From: Strobilurus pachycystidiatus
Taxonomy: Eukaryota; Basidiomycota; Agaricomycetes; Agaricales; Physalacriaceae
Direction of reading: 5' to 3'
Length of the DNA stretch: 64,000 nt
Assembly (NCBI GenBank): GCA_019915135.1
Contig: JAHLMK010000001.1
Coordinates: 6,076,001-6,140,000, forward strand
Shown: in pieces, positions 24,276-34,713 of the stretch
How positions within the stretch are numbered: the first letter of the stretch is position 1
Layout: every line of letters begins with the position of its first letter
Program-made: the position numbers and the translations under genes
Notes under the pieces: model-generated
Told to the model about the DNA's origin: nothing
The model's database searches: none
Seen by the model: only the letters and a program-made list of their open reading frames with translations

Positions 24276-24567
24276 GGGAGGAGGAGGGGGGTGAGAACGC
24301 GGTGGGGTGGAGTGAGAAATATCTACGGACAGTGTACCGAAAGATGATCGTACAGGAAAAGAAGATGACCAAGGAGATGGATAGGCGGCGAAAGCACGAC
24401 GGATATATGGCGCGTCGAGTCGTATATGTGCACAACACAAGTCGAAACCAGCAAGGCCGTGTGAGATGCAGAGAAGCAGGGATATCGCCCGAAACACGTG
24501 GGATGGTGCTAGCAAAGAAAACGGGGTACTCACCACCTGGCGCCCGCGTCATTCGTGTGGTTGGCAT
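23740..24567 (-). CDS. Small single-pass membrane protein with acidic tail
   Basis: Three exons (24534-24567, 24070-24202, 23740-24013) sum to 441 nt, or 146 residues. A short Pro-rich stalk (EPTPSPKPAP) precedes one helix (LPSILLFSLIILCVVFLLW). A basic stop-transfer stretch RRASEVKR and an acidic/Ser tail with AAEFLDDDQQQ follow. Predicted type III or type I topology with a cytosolic tail; no known domain. The first intron (331 nt) contains a G/A-rich microsatellite on the plus strand, a pyrimidine tract in the transcript. An unspliced reading would give a long Pro/Leu run, so the splice choice matters. Confidence is limited by the very short first exon. Confidence 0.5.
24234..24292. repeat. 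Poly-G / (GGA)n microsatellite
   Basis: A homopurine run on the plus strand: a G-homopolymer of about 15 nt followed by repeated AGG units and a further G-run. It sits within the proposed first intron of the membrane protein gene, where the transcript would carry an extended C/T tract. It can form triplex or G-quadruplex structures and is prone to length change and sequencing error. Confidence 0.9.
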
Positions 24568-24944
24568 GGTCTCCTTCCTCCTGTGCTTTCCCTATTTCAA
24601 GTCTAGCAAGTTTTCTTTCTGGTTTGTTGTCGATTCGCCGGGAAGCAGTGGCAACGTCCTCCTATGCGCGCCTAGTCTTGTTGTCTCGTTTGTCAAGTAG
24701 TGCAGTGGTCGTAGTCAACCGCAAGGTGTGAACGCCGCCGGCATCAATTCCTGATGCATCGGGTCATCGGGCCGTCGGGCCAAGCGCCGGTCTCTCTTTC
24801 GGTGGATGCACGCATGGTCCGTCGCTCCTGTCGGCAGGGTAACTCTAACTACTATTCTGCCTCATTGCGGCTGGAATCTGCCCACATTCTCCCAGATGGG
24901 CGGGGCAATACATACCTGTCAAAGGGTTTACAAGTCCGAGCGTC
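24568..24944. other. Intergenic upstream of tRNA-Gly
   Basis: No gene recognised. It holds the promoter of the minus-strand membrane protein gene and the 5' flank of the tRNA. Confidence 0.5.
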
Positions 24945-25044
24945 ACACCGATGGTGAAGCGGTTATCATGCTTGCCTTCCATACCACTGATTCAATGTCC
25001 CATGGTTCCAGCAAGCGGCAGGGGTTCGACTCCCCTTCGGTGTA
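24945..25044 (+). tRNA. tRNA-Gly(UCC) with 28-nt intron
   Basis: Acceptor stem ACACCGA pairs with TCGGTGT. The D-arm is GTGA-AGCGGTTA-TCAT. The anticodon stem CTTGC pairs with GCAAG; the loop carries TCC at 24978-24980 with A37. The intron lies at 24982-25009, directly after position 37. The T-arm is AGGGG-TTCGACT-CCCCT. The discriminator is A. A T-run at 25059-25066 follows. A1:U72 is used where most eukaryotic tRNA-Gly have G1:C72. Confidence 0.9.
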
Positions 25045-25058
25045 ATACTGCCTGCGTA

Positions 25059-25066
25059 TTTTTTTT
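25059..25066 (+). terminator. RNA polymerase III terminator of tRNA-Gly
   Basis: Eight consecutive T on the sense strand, 15 nt past the mature tRNA end. Confidence 0.75.
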
Positions 25067-25082
25067 CTTTTTGCAGCGTGCT

Positions 25083-25577
25083 CAATGCTCTAGGGTGGCG
25101 CAGTAAACCTCGGCCGTCGGTTTAAAACCGTTACTTACCGATCTCCATTTTGGCCTAGGTTTTGATACCGTTACTAACGGTTTCGATACTAGCACGTGAT
25201 GCGCTCACGTGAGGGGCGCGCCGCCCTCCCGCCCCATCCCCGCCCTCTTGTCGCTGGTCTCAGGCTTGCCCAGCAGCGCCGCAGGCGTCACGTGAAAGCA
25301 TCACGTGCTGGTATCGAAACTATCTAACCTACTCGTCAACCTTTCAATACTGTATTGATACCGTTAATAACCGCAGTGCCCCCCATCAGGCGGACAGAGA
25401 AAAATTTCCTTTTTAAGCCTTGTGTACCTCAGATTTTTGTCTGTGACCTAGGACAAAGTGCTCAGATCTTCATTTCAAAGAGGTCCGTGACCTGTGACCA
25501 AAAGATACGGTCAAAATACTACAGTAAACCCTAGGTGTATCAAAACCTAGGGTTTACTGCGCCACCCTACAATGCTC
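25083..25577. repeat. 8-bp target-site duplication of hAT MITE
   Basis: CAATGCTC is present at 25083-25090 and again at 25570-25577, immediately outside the element ends. A perfect 8-bp duplication is the hallmark of hAT-superfamily insertion. Confidence 0.9.
25091..25569. mobile_element. Non-autonomous hAT element (MITE), 479 bp
   Basis: Terminal inverted repeats of 19 bp, TAGGGTGGCGCAGTAAACC, are identical at both ends and fit the hAT terminal consensus (YARNG). The element has no coding capacity. It contains a second inverted pair of 33 bp with three mismatches at 25180-25212 and 25288-25320, rich in CACGTG boxes. A 15-bp hairpin lies just inside the right end (about 25525-25560). The perfect target duplication and matching ends suggest recent insertion. 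It sits 46 bp downstream of the tRNA-Gly gene. Confidence 0.9.
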
Positions 25578-25925
25578 ACTTGATTTTTGCATTTTCAGAA
25601 TTTTTTCATTGTTCAAAGAATCTTGGATAGGGTCGTGACTCGTGGGCCCAGGATTGATTGTGTCTGACCGTCAGACGTCCCTTCGGTCATTTTTGTCCTA
25701 TCAAAATCCAAAAGTCTAGAAATATCTACGACGCGTTGATGGAGGCTCATCATGGTAGTGAGTACTAGCAGCTAGATTATCGAGTCGTGTCCTGATCTTT
25801 TTTCAGTGACAACAACGTAGCGGTAAACATCATGCTGCAACCGTTGGCAGCGCTTGGTGCTTCTGTTCGCACGCTTTTGTGATTTCCGCATCGAGTCCGC
25901 GACTGTACCTCAACGTTCGACCGTC
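25578..25925. other. Spacer before the Ifi-6-16-like gene
   Basis: AT-rich 350 bp with no gene. It presumably contains the promoter of the following gene. Confidence 0.5.
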
Positions 25926-27349
25926 ATGCCGAAAAGTATCACCGATGACCTGCAGAATCTACTGTCCAATGCCATATCGGAAGGAAAGGTTCGTACATAA
26001 TCCCTCCATCTCCAATGTCTCCATGCTGACGACCAGTGCGCTCAAGTCATTCATTCCTGTGCTCGAGAGCAAGTCGCAAGAGTTGACGACGGCGGGCGAG
26101 TGATTCTTTCGCGTCTGGTCCCACCTGATAACTCTGCCGTACCTTGTAGCGAGCCCCCTTATGTCGGGTCTCAAGGACAAGGCCGACGATGCCTTCAAAC
26201 AGAGTACGAAAGCATACAATAAACTCGCAAGCGATGGTACGTCCTAGCGCAAAGGCATGTGATGCGCTGATACAAACCAAGAGCGTAGCCGCACCTGCCG
26301 TTCAAGAGTTCGTAGGTCCTGTGATATCCGCGCTCAGGAAACACGCCGCCGACGCAGGTGCGGTACATCCTCCAGAGCAAACAAGGCCCTGATACCATGA
26401 CGAGTGTAGCCACACCCGCCGTTGCTCGTGCTCAGGAGCTCGTAGATCCTGTGGTGTCCGCGCTCAAGGACCACGCCGCAAACACATTCAAGCAAAGCAT
26501 GGCAGCCATACATCACCCAGACGGTGGGTATAACACAGTGCAGCTCACCTCTTTCCAGAGTGCTTATGAGCTCACAGGTCCTGTGATGTCCGCGCTCAGG
26601 GAGCACGCTGCATATGCATTCAAGAAAAGCACATCGATCTATGACGGGTTTGCCAAGGACGGTGCGTACATCGTAACGCAGTTCACCGTTTCCTGAAGTG
26701 ACATCCCACGAAGCTGTCTCTGGATTACACCGAATTCTCGAAAAAGCAGGTACGCTACCTTCCGAAGAGCTTATACACTGGCCCATATAAGTATCTTATT
26801 CGTCAACAACAGTACTTCCCCATTGGAAGACGGTGAAGACTCATGTTGGGTATGCCATGAAAGACGGTAAGTTGCTACTTGCATGTGCTATCGTTAGCTG
26901 GTGACCTAAAGTGCAACAGTACGCAAGTGGTCCATCGACCATCCCATCGAGAGTAAGATCATCGCAGGCGTCGGTATCGCCAGTGGCCTCGGAGTCGTCG
27001 TGCCCACTATCCCAGCCCTCGTCGCCCACGTCACAGGTGTCGGTATCTCGGGTAAGTAGTCCTACAAAATCCTCTTACCTATCCTCATCCTCGAATGGCA
27101 GGAACTCTCGCAGCGGGCTTTCAAAGCATGATTTACGGAGCGCACACCTCTGGCATTTTCTCCATCTTGCAGTCCATCGCAGCCACTCAGACCTTTTGGG
27201 CTGCGCCATTCTTTGCCGGAGCAGCGCTGGTCGCGGTGGGGGTCATATACGCTAGGAAGACGTTGGAGTGGCGCAGTTCTGCGATCAAGAGGGCAAATAG
27301 GGTGAGGGCGGTGAACCTCAAAAGATTTGCTACCTATGATTTTGTGTGA
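25926..27349 (+). CDS. Ifi-6-16 (ISG12)-like membrane protein with repeated helical exons
   Basis: The last two exons match the interferon-induced 6-16 family (PF06140), small hydrophobic mitochondrial/nuclear-envelope proteins linked to apoptosis in animals and scattered in fungi. Key segments are IIAGVGIASGLGVVVPTIPA, HVTGVGISG, TLAAGFQSMIYGAHTSGIF and SILQSIAATQT, followed by a final helix AGAALVAVGVIYARK. The upstream part starts MPKSITDDLQNLLSNAISEG. It comprises several short exons encoding variants of one helical unit (EFVGPVISALRKHAADA, ELVDPVVSALKDHAANTF, ELTGPVMSALREHAAYAF). Intron borders in the repeat part are uncertain; around 26520-26560 the frame can also be read through. The stop at 27349 is firm. 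Confidence 0.7.
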
Positions 27350-27740
27350 ATCGTTCATACAGCGACATTCAATCCGATACATTCTTCGTCTGCGCGCAAG
27401 TCCTACCTTGAGGGCACTGATTCCTCCTCAGACATGGTCATCTTCCATTTGCTTTCTATGTTTCACACTGACAGAAAAACAATCAATTTCCAAAGCTAAA
27501 TAATACAACTACTACACAACAATCAGGCCGGTAGGTAGGTATTAGTAATACAAGCAGAGCACTCTACTATGTACGGAGCACGAAGCCAAAGAATAGGAAT
27601 GTCCCTAAAACTGAACACGAAACTACCCACATGTACATTACTTACTCGACGAAATATACGGTTCAACCGCCCACTCGCATTAGATATGCCCGCCGCGGCG
27701 GATAGATATTCAGAGGCCACCTTCTGGTGATCCTCCTCTC
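27350..27740. other. Convergent intergenic region
   Basis: 3' flanks of the Ifi-6-16-like gene and the acidic protein gene; nothing else is seen. Confidence 0.5.
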
Positions 27741-29691
27741 CTAGACGAACCCACCCATCTCCAGGCCGAGGCCTAACCCATCCATATCCACATCCATCGC
27801 GTCTTCTGCTTCTGCTTCTGCTTCTTCTTCCTCCTGGTGCTCTTGTTCAACGCCACGAAGATCGTGGTCGTCATTGTCTGCATCCTCATCGAGCAGACAA
27901 AGCCGTGACTTTGCCTTGACCCTCTCCCCGTCCCTCATACCAAAGCCCACACCAGCGCCGGCTTCCCTCCGCCTAAAGATCATTCTCGCCACGAGCTGCG
28001 GCATACTCCTCACCACCGTTTTCGTTTTTGCCTTGGGCTTGGGCTTGGGCGAGCGGCCGGAGGCGTACGAGAAAGGTTTCGCGTCGCACGAAGAGGGGGT
28101 GGCAGCGAGTGGTGTAGCGCTGGAGGTTGGTGGTGGGACGGAAGGTTCAGAGGATAGAGCCGCGGGTGGCGAGATCATCCCTGGATTGGTCCCATCGCCA
28201 AGTACCAGTCGAACCATGGCTTCGACCTCTCTTCCACGCTCCTTTGCGGCCTTCCGCACTCGTCTCTGTATGGGATCGACAGCGGCGGGGTCCTGCGATC
28301 GGAGGGTGCGTTCCTGTGAGCGAAGCAAGTTAGCAAAATGATTATGGGTAGAGATGCATCGCCGGAGCAGAAAAACCGAAGGAAAAGAAACTCACCAAAC
28401 TCAACGCCCTCCGTCTCACTTGCAACAACCTTTGCAAATCCGCCTTCATCTCGAGACTGGCTTCGACACCCAGACCAATTCCAACACCCACTTCATCATC
28501 GTCGTCGTCGTCAATCGCCCGGCCTGTGTCGTCGTCGACATCGATCAACAAGAGTCCACCCTTTCTCGCTGGTGGCTCAGACATCGGAGGCGGAGTGAGC
28601 GAAGGTGGGAACGGCATCGGCTCATCGTCTTCCAGATGCTTCAACTCAAACGCAGGCAGCCCACGAGTGTACATGGTCGGGCTGCGAAGAAGACATTCCT
28701 CGTCGTCCAACAAAAAACCATCCTGCGGCTGCGTGTAGAGGTGAGCAGTGGATAAATCGGTCTCGGAGAACAAGTCAGAGAGCGAGTCCTTGTGGTCGTC
28801 GTTTTCGAATAGCCCAGTCTCGAACAGTCCGGGAGGACTGCCCGTCATCCATTCGGGCGACAGCGGCGAGAGCAGGTCAGGCTGGGTGGGGGAGACGCCG
28901 AGGAGAGTGGGGAGCGGGTGGTTCTCTTCATGTAAGGATGTAGTAGGTAAGAGTGATGTAGTAGATGCGGAGGTAGGGTAGGTAGGAGTCCGAAGAGAGA
29001 TATCATCACCGCCCAGAAAATCAGCGTCGTCGTCGTCGTCGCCAAAGATAAAATGCTGTTGGCCCACGCCTGCGTATGACTCGGCAGTATCGCCATCTAC
29101 ACCATCCGGAGGAGTACTGGGTGGGGACAGTGGGAGGTGCAACCCAGATGCCGCGTGAGTCCCATCGATAGAGCGCGAATGGATATATACAAGCGGAGAG
29201 TCTAAGAGCCCTCCGTAGTCGTGGGGGTGGCCATCTATGCGATAAGAAGTATAGTCATCGATAGGGTGGAGCGGGCAGACGCCGTCGGGGTCGTCGTGTG
29301 GGGGTAGTCGGTCATCGCCGCCCTCGTGTAGCAGATCGCCGGCGACATCGCCAGGCAGGTGGCGACGTGCGTGTGGCCCAGTCCCGCCAACCTGCTGGTC
29401 GTCGTGTGGATTGTGCGGTCGATCATCGTCATAAGCGCCCATGTCGTGGATGTGTGGAAAATCATCATCGCGAGCATCAAAACCAGCGCCGTCGTTGTGG
29501 TGTATGGGCGCAGCGCCGGGAAGATCGTAATCGAGCGAGTCGTCCTCCCGCCCGCCAGCGCCAGCGAATGGCAGCGGCACGCTCCGCATCAGCCCCGAGC
29601 CCGTGTGCGGCGGCGTCGGCAGCATCCCCTTCCGTCCTGCCTCACACCCATCCCCGCCTTTCGGACACTGCTGACAGTCGCCCGTAAGCAT
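27741..29691 (-). CDS. Uncharacterised acidic, low-complexity protein, two exons
   Basis: Exon 1 (about 430 codons from the ATG at 29691) is rich in Asp, His, Pro and Gly. It has short ordered-looking pieces (QQHFIFGDDDDDADFLGGDD, LLSPLSPEWMTGSPPGLF) and ends in a helical stretch SLEMKADLQRLLQVRRRALS. A GTGAGT-CACAG intron (about 28330-28386) joins ERTLRSQDPAAVDPIQRRV, a basic helix RKAAKERGREVEAMVRLVLG, a Lys/Pro/Thr stretch and an acidic C-terminus with alternating Ala-Glu. The composition suggests a disordered nuclear or regulatory protein. No domain recognised. An exon upstream of 29691 is possible. Confidence 0.6.
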
Positions 29692-30691
29692 CGTCGTCGT
29701 CGTCGTCCTGCGCGGTGGTCAGCCCCGCCGGCGTCAAAAAAATACCAAAAGACAAACAAACGGACCTCGTCTTCGAGTTGGGCAGAAAACTCAAAACGTC
29801 GCCATCCCTGTCGTCCGTCTTCCTTCGTAGCGTGTAAATCGTGTTGGTGGTGGTCGGGTGAAAAGCACCAGAGGACCAGGGGCAGGGCGTGTGGTGGGTG
29901 ATCGCTTAGTCAGCCATCACCCACAACTCGAATCATCCGTGAAATTTTCGTGTTCATTCCTGAATGTTCGAGTCATCACCGCGTCTATTCAGTCGTGGCA
30001 GATGGCGACGGCGACGGGGCGCCGGACACGGACGCAGACTCGAAGGCGCAAAGTATCAAAGGCGCGATCGCATGTCGGACACCGGCAAGTGGGACCCGGA
30101 GCCACAGGGCCGTGCATCCTTTCGTTGACTTGACACGTACAAATCACACACGAGGCTGCCTCATTTTGGTCTCGCCAATCCCACACCAGTTATCAGATCT
30201 CACAGGTTACCGTTTACATATCTCATCAACTTCCACGTCTGCTTCTTTCATAATGGTCCTCTCCCTTATTCAAACTAGCCGTTTCCTTGTGAGAGCCAAG
30301 TCCGAAATCCGAAACCCACTCTCAATTTGTGTGAGCTTTGGGAAGGTATGCGTCACAGGCACCCACCTCACCTTTCCCGCGGGCGCAGATTATTAATCTG
30401 GACCGGTGGCGGACGACTCGGAACGAAAAGAGGTCACCTGTTATTCTTGAAACCGACTCGGAGTGTGCTTGAGTGATGGTGGCATTCAATCGATCTTGGC
30501 ATTCAAAACGGGGCGAAGCACTGCGAAGCATAAGACGAATCCGCTCTTCTTTTTTGATTACTCATGGCACAGTACTCTAGAGGGCTTGGTATCCACTGTA
30601 CTGACAGTCTATGACTCTACTGAGTAGAGTCATGGAGTACTCAGTAGAGTCTACTCCAGAGACACCAAAAAATAGCTGAATGAATCAAAAG
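29692..30691. other. Intergenic; contains short palindrome
   Basis: No gene is supported. At 30612-30634 there is a perfect 11-bp inverted repeat around a single central base (arm ATGACTCTACT). Further partial copies of ACTCTACT/AGTAGAGT follow up to 30655. Confidence 0.5.
30687..30690 (-). terminator. Candidate Pol III terminator of second tRNA-Gly
   Basis: TTTT on the minus strand directly after the tRNA; a TTTTTT run at 30667-30672 is a stronger back-up. Confidence 0.55.
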
Positions 30692-30774
30692 TACACCGAA
30701 GGGGAGTCGAACCCCTGCCGCTTGCTCCGTCGTGTCATGGAAGGCAAGCATGATAACCGCTTCACCATCGGTGT
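30692..30774 (-). tRNA. tRNA-Gly(UCC) with 11-nt intron
   Basis: The same mature sequence as the copy at 24945, including acceptor ACACCGA/TCGGTGT, the D-arm, CTTGC/GCAAG anticodon stem with TCC, and T-arm AGGGG-TTCGACT-CCCCT. The intron after position 37 is only about 11 nt instead of 28 and unrelated in sequence. Exons conserved while the intron differs argue that both genes are under selection. Confidence 0.9.
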
Positions 30775-32811
30775 TAATTCAAGGCAAAGCCTCCAATGGG
30801 CCCCCATTCCAGCATCGACTTTACTCACGTAGGTCGTCGGTCGAATTCCGACTCTCAGTGCATTGAGGGCATCCCAGGGACTTGCCAGCCACACTCACTG
30901 CTCTTTGCTTATGTCGAAATTTCAGTCAACCAGGGTCCAGCGTTGAGCAGAACACGTGTTCAGGTGGCGTGTTCATTTCTTTGCGAATTGATGTGAGGTT
31001 CATTACTATCAGGTTGTCCCTTTCGCTCTTGCTGAAAATAAACTTTACAGTTCTTCCGATATCCGAAGCGACAGTTTCGTACCATACAACTTCTTTTACG
31101 ATCGACGTCTTTCTCAGCCTCGCCGTCAGATGTACGTGGCTATGCGTTAGAACGCTCATTGAAACATGTAGGTTGCATCCTTCGCATACTCCGTAAGTTG
31201 TAGTAGGTTGGAATCATCTGTGTCTGCTACATCTCCTGTAGGCTGTGCCACGCTGTGCGGTCAACAACACCAACTGACCGCTATAATACTCGAATCACGA
31301 CGTCTGACGCACAGGTACAACCTCGCTGTAAAACCCCCGTTACTGGTAAGTAGCCCCTGGAAGGTTAAAACCTTTCTTTGCGTCGGATCGAATTGGCCGC
31401 AATTGTATAACATCTGCTGTATGTAAATACGCGAGTAGCTGTGAGTAAGTTGAGACAATCCGTGGATGGCACTCTTGCCGCTGCTGAGACTCCGTGTGTG
31501 TCGCATCTCATGATGCATACCGGTCGAATCGAGTCAGTACTGGACTTTGGCGACAATAGCGCGCATGTCCATATCAATTGAAACCTCGGCTCTCCGATGT
31601 TCGGTAGCCAGCTGTTTAGCGCCAACTGTTCCACGTGATCGCGTTGCACTTTGTCCTAAACCAACATCATGATTCATCAACGAACGGTCAACGAGCGTCA
31701 TCCGAGCCCAGAAAACATTTCCCGACCTGGGGCCGCGGAAGCTGCTTGAATCTACAGCCTGAGGATCCGGGGTCTCAACCAAATAGTGCAGCCCCTCGTA
31801 TTGCTGTGTGTTTTCAGCTTGATTTGACCCTTCTGACGATAGATTCATACAGATCAGAGATCAAACTTCGTGATTTTCGTTGATGGCCCACCAGAAAATC
31901 AGTTTGGCTGCGTGATACCCTTTCTGTGGGCACCTATGGGAACAGCCCTTGACTGACACCATCATCATCACAGCACACTCAGGAGGACCAATTGTAGAGC
32001 TGATTTCTCCTCATGCGGCCTCGCGAACCTCTGGGTGATCGGTGCACGGGGGCTTCGGGCTCGTTTAAACAGCTCACAAGAGCCCTCGGTGAAGAGACGG
32101 CGGGGACAAGTACGCGTTTACAAGCGCAGCGCAGCCCTCGTTTAGCTGAACGTAAGAGCCCCGCTATCCTTGGGGCGACTCCGAGATGGAAGGAACTCCC
32201 TTTGTGTCACAGTGATCGCGGCAAAGTCACTGTTTTGATCCAGCAGCCCAGGACATCCGTGAGCTCTCTACCACTCGAATCGTTTTGACCTGCGCTGCTC
32301 TCCAGATTGGGAATAAACTGAGTGTTGATTAGGTAGCTGTCGCTCTTTGTCATATTCCATACTTGTCTGACATGCTAGCCACCTCGGGGGGAAGACGGCC
32401 TTGGTTGCTACGCTGAGGTGTGTATCATGCCAAACTTTTGGAGGACTATTCACGTCGACCTCATGTGCGGTGACATGGCGCGGTAAAATTTTCAACAATT
32501 AACTACAGGCGTCAACTCGAATAACTTGCAATCTATCATGTTTGAGATTGTGGAATGCCATACGCCCCGCATGCAAGCTCTCTATGATCGACGGATGCTC
32601 CGGGGACTGCACTGTGGCAGCTGATTGCAGCTCCCGCTCAGAGCTCAGTGGTTCATTTCGCGCTTTTGACTGTGTTCCGACGAGCTGTGTTAAGCGCATG
32701 TTCTGGCATATAAGGACGCCGATGTGACCAATTTGGGAGACATCATAGCACCTCCAGTATATTCTACTTGTCCTCTCACAAACCTCAACTAGACAGTACA
32801 TACTCCGCCCC
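30775..32811. other. Two kilobases without a supportable gene
   Basis: Only overlapping short frames. The last 500 bp (from about 32325) are related to the region 33825-34364 upstream of the second dsRNA-binding gene, for example the shared stretch TTTGTCATATTCCAT. Confidence 0.5.
32707..32714 (+). promoter_or_regulatory. TATA-like box of dsRBD gene 1
   Basis: CATATAAG about 100 bp upstream of the ATG. The paralogue has GTATATAAG (34241-34249) at a similar distance, supporting a shared core promoter. Confidence 0.45.
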
Positions 32812-33189
32812 ATGAGCAGCAGAGAGCAACGTAGGTCCTTTGAACCTGAAGTTACCAACCTACTGAAACTGGCGATTTTAGCCATGGACTTCCGCGTCCT
32901 TCTCAACACCTGGAGACAACGAACAGGACGGAACGTCCACTTTGCGGACTCATTCACCGGCCCACAGAACAATGGAACTTGGACTTCAGACGTTTATAGT
33001 GAGTACAGGTCGTTCTCTTTGCGAATGCGACAAGGTTATTCAAAGTCTCTGTCCCGTGCCTCTTCAGTTGATGGCGTACAGTACGGCCAAGGCATGGGAT
33101 CGACGGCCAGACGCGCCAGGGAGGCAGCCTCCTATTGGGCTCTCGTGCATCTGCGGCAGATCGCTCCTCCTCCGGGAGGCCAAAATTGA
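32812..33189 (+). CDS. Single-domain dsRNA-binding protein 1
   Basis: Two exons (32812-32998, 33068-33189) sum to 309 nt, or 102 residues. The protein is essentially one double-stranded RNA-binding motif: helix 1 FRVLLNTWRQRTGRN, strands HFADSFTGPQNNGTWTSDVY and GVQYGQGMGS, then the RNA-binding helix 2 ARRAREAASYWALVHL. The basic KKxAK-type motif at the start of helix 2 is represented by ARRAREAA. The intron is 69 nt and in frame, so an unspliced product would also be open; the paralogue's intron position supports splicing. It may bind structured RNA or other proteins, but a role in RNA silencing is inference. Confidence 0.75.
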   Translation: MSSREQRRSFEPEVTNLLKLAILAMDFRVLLNTWRQRTGRNVHFADSFTGPQNNGTWTSDVYSEYRSFSLRMRQGYSKSLSRASSVDGVQYGQGMGSTARRAREAASYWALVHLRQIAPPPGGQN

Positions 33190-34364
33190 AATTCACCCAG
33201 ACAGCCTATCCGCGCGTTTTGTCTTCTTGCATCTTACGCTTCCTTGTTATGCCTTCCCCTGAGTCGGAGACACTATAGTATGAATACGACTCTTATAATT
33301 ACCTCTTGAGAATTTTACCAGACTTGGATGCGGAAAAAGTTGACACGTGGCCGCGTTACTCATTCACCCGAACTATCGATGCCATCATCGGCTGTCATCA
33401 GACGGTCTCCTTCCTGAGTCTCTTTCGTTTCTCGAGGAGTCACATCACCCTACAGCCTCACGCTCATGGCCAAGTTTGACAGCCGAACGGTCTAGACTCT
33501 TACAGCGACGCATTGCTTACATCGCCCAGAAGGCGCCGGGACGGGACCAGAAATCCACGGCGCTCAGCATTTGCTCGTATCCCACCAATGTATCACCAAT
33601 CGCCGTGTTTTACTTACAGTTCACTTTCCAACCATATTCAGAGCTAACCTTCTATCCATGAAGGCGCTCTCAGCGATATGCTGTCTCGATCATCCCGCTC
33701 GTCCCAATCTCAGTGCCCCGGATGACCGAGGGCAGATATTAGTATCGAGTTTGCTCCTGCGGGTCCGGGCGAATTTGGGCGGAAGCGGTCCCTTGGGTTG
33801 TCTACTGCCTGCTGCCAAATGGTTATGAAGGTAGCTGTCATAATTTGTCATATTCCATGCTCGTCTGAGTCTGACATTGACGCCCGCTCGTCCTTGCCAC
33901 ATATCCTGAAAGGGATGCCTCTTTTTCAGATGATGATTAGGAATGCATCACATTCTGGAGTTGCATACGGCAGCATAACAGTGTCCTCAGGCTGGCCATA
34001 CGAACAACGCTTCTTCATCGTGTGAGCAGTTACGCGTGATACTCAACATTGCTAGCTCACTGGACTACAGATCACCCGGCGTTGCCATGTACGAGCGCCA
34101 GAAGGCGTGCTCCGTTGAGTTCGCTATACACTAATACCAGCTTATATGTAGCTCTCGTACTTTCCTCAGAGCTGGTCCATTGCCGGTGCGCCACCTGCTC
34201 TCACTGCTGCACACAGTCAGAGCTGTTCGAATCCGTGTCCGTATATAAGCGTCAGTATGTTTTCTGTCACATTTCACCTGAGCTTATCAGCTTCTCGCGC
34301 ATTGTTCTGCGCGTCGTTTCCTGCATCAAATATCCATCCTTCTTGTGACATCACATCGCTCAAC
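33190..34364. other. Spacer between dsRBD paralogues
   Basis: No gene recognised. Its right half is diverged but alignable with the upstream flank of dsRBD gene 1, suggesting segmental duplication of gene plus promoter. Confidence 0.5.
34241..34249 (+). promoter_or_regulatory. TATA box of dsRBD gene 2
   Basis: GTATATAAG, about 120 bp upstream of the ATG at 34365. Confidence 0.5.
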
Positions 34365-34713
34365 ATGAGTAACGATGAGCGTTCGTCTACCTCTATGGCG
34401 ACATTGTATTCTAATGTGACTCTGATGACTTTCCCAGACTTTCGTGTCCGATTAAACACCTGGCAGCAGCAGACAGGGCGAAACGTCCACTTCGCGGACC
34501 AGTTCATTGGGCCGCAGCATGATGGGCAGTGGATTTCTACTGTTTACAGTGAGTCCATCTGTCCTACCTCATGCTTTCCCTCATCTTTCTTCAGTTGACT
34601 TTGTAGAGTATGGTCAAGGCATAGGGAGGAGTTACAAGCGCGCCAGGGAGGGAGCCTCTTACTGGGCCCTTGTTCGTCTGGGATTGATACGTCCTCCTTC
34701 TCCCGACGATTGA
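34365..34713 (+). CDS. Single-domain dsRNA-binding protein 2
   Basis: Two exons (34365-34548, 34595-34713) sum to 303 nt, or 100 residues. Domain elements: helix 1 FRVRLNTWQQQTGRN, strands VHFADQFIGPQHDGQWISTV and FVEYGQGIGRS, helix 2 YKRAREGASYWALVRLGLI. The intron (GTGAGT-TTCAG, 46 nt) is at the same codon as in dsRBD gene 1. It is closely related to dsRBD gene 1 by tandem duplication and more distantly to the gene split by the MULE. Confidence 0.8.

Noticed and set aside
24232..24536. Proline- and leucine-run proteins read through the microsatellite
   Set aside because: The only start for one frame is GTG, and splicing around the tract gives a coherent 146-residue membrane protein.
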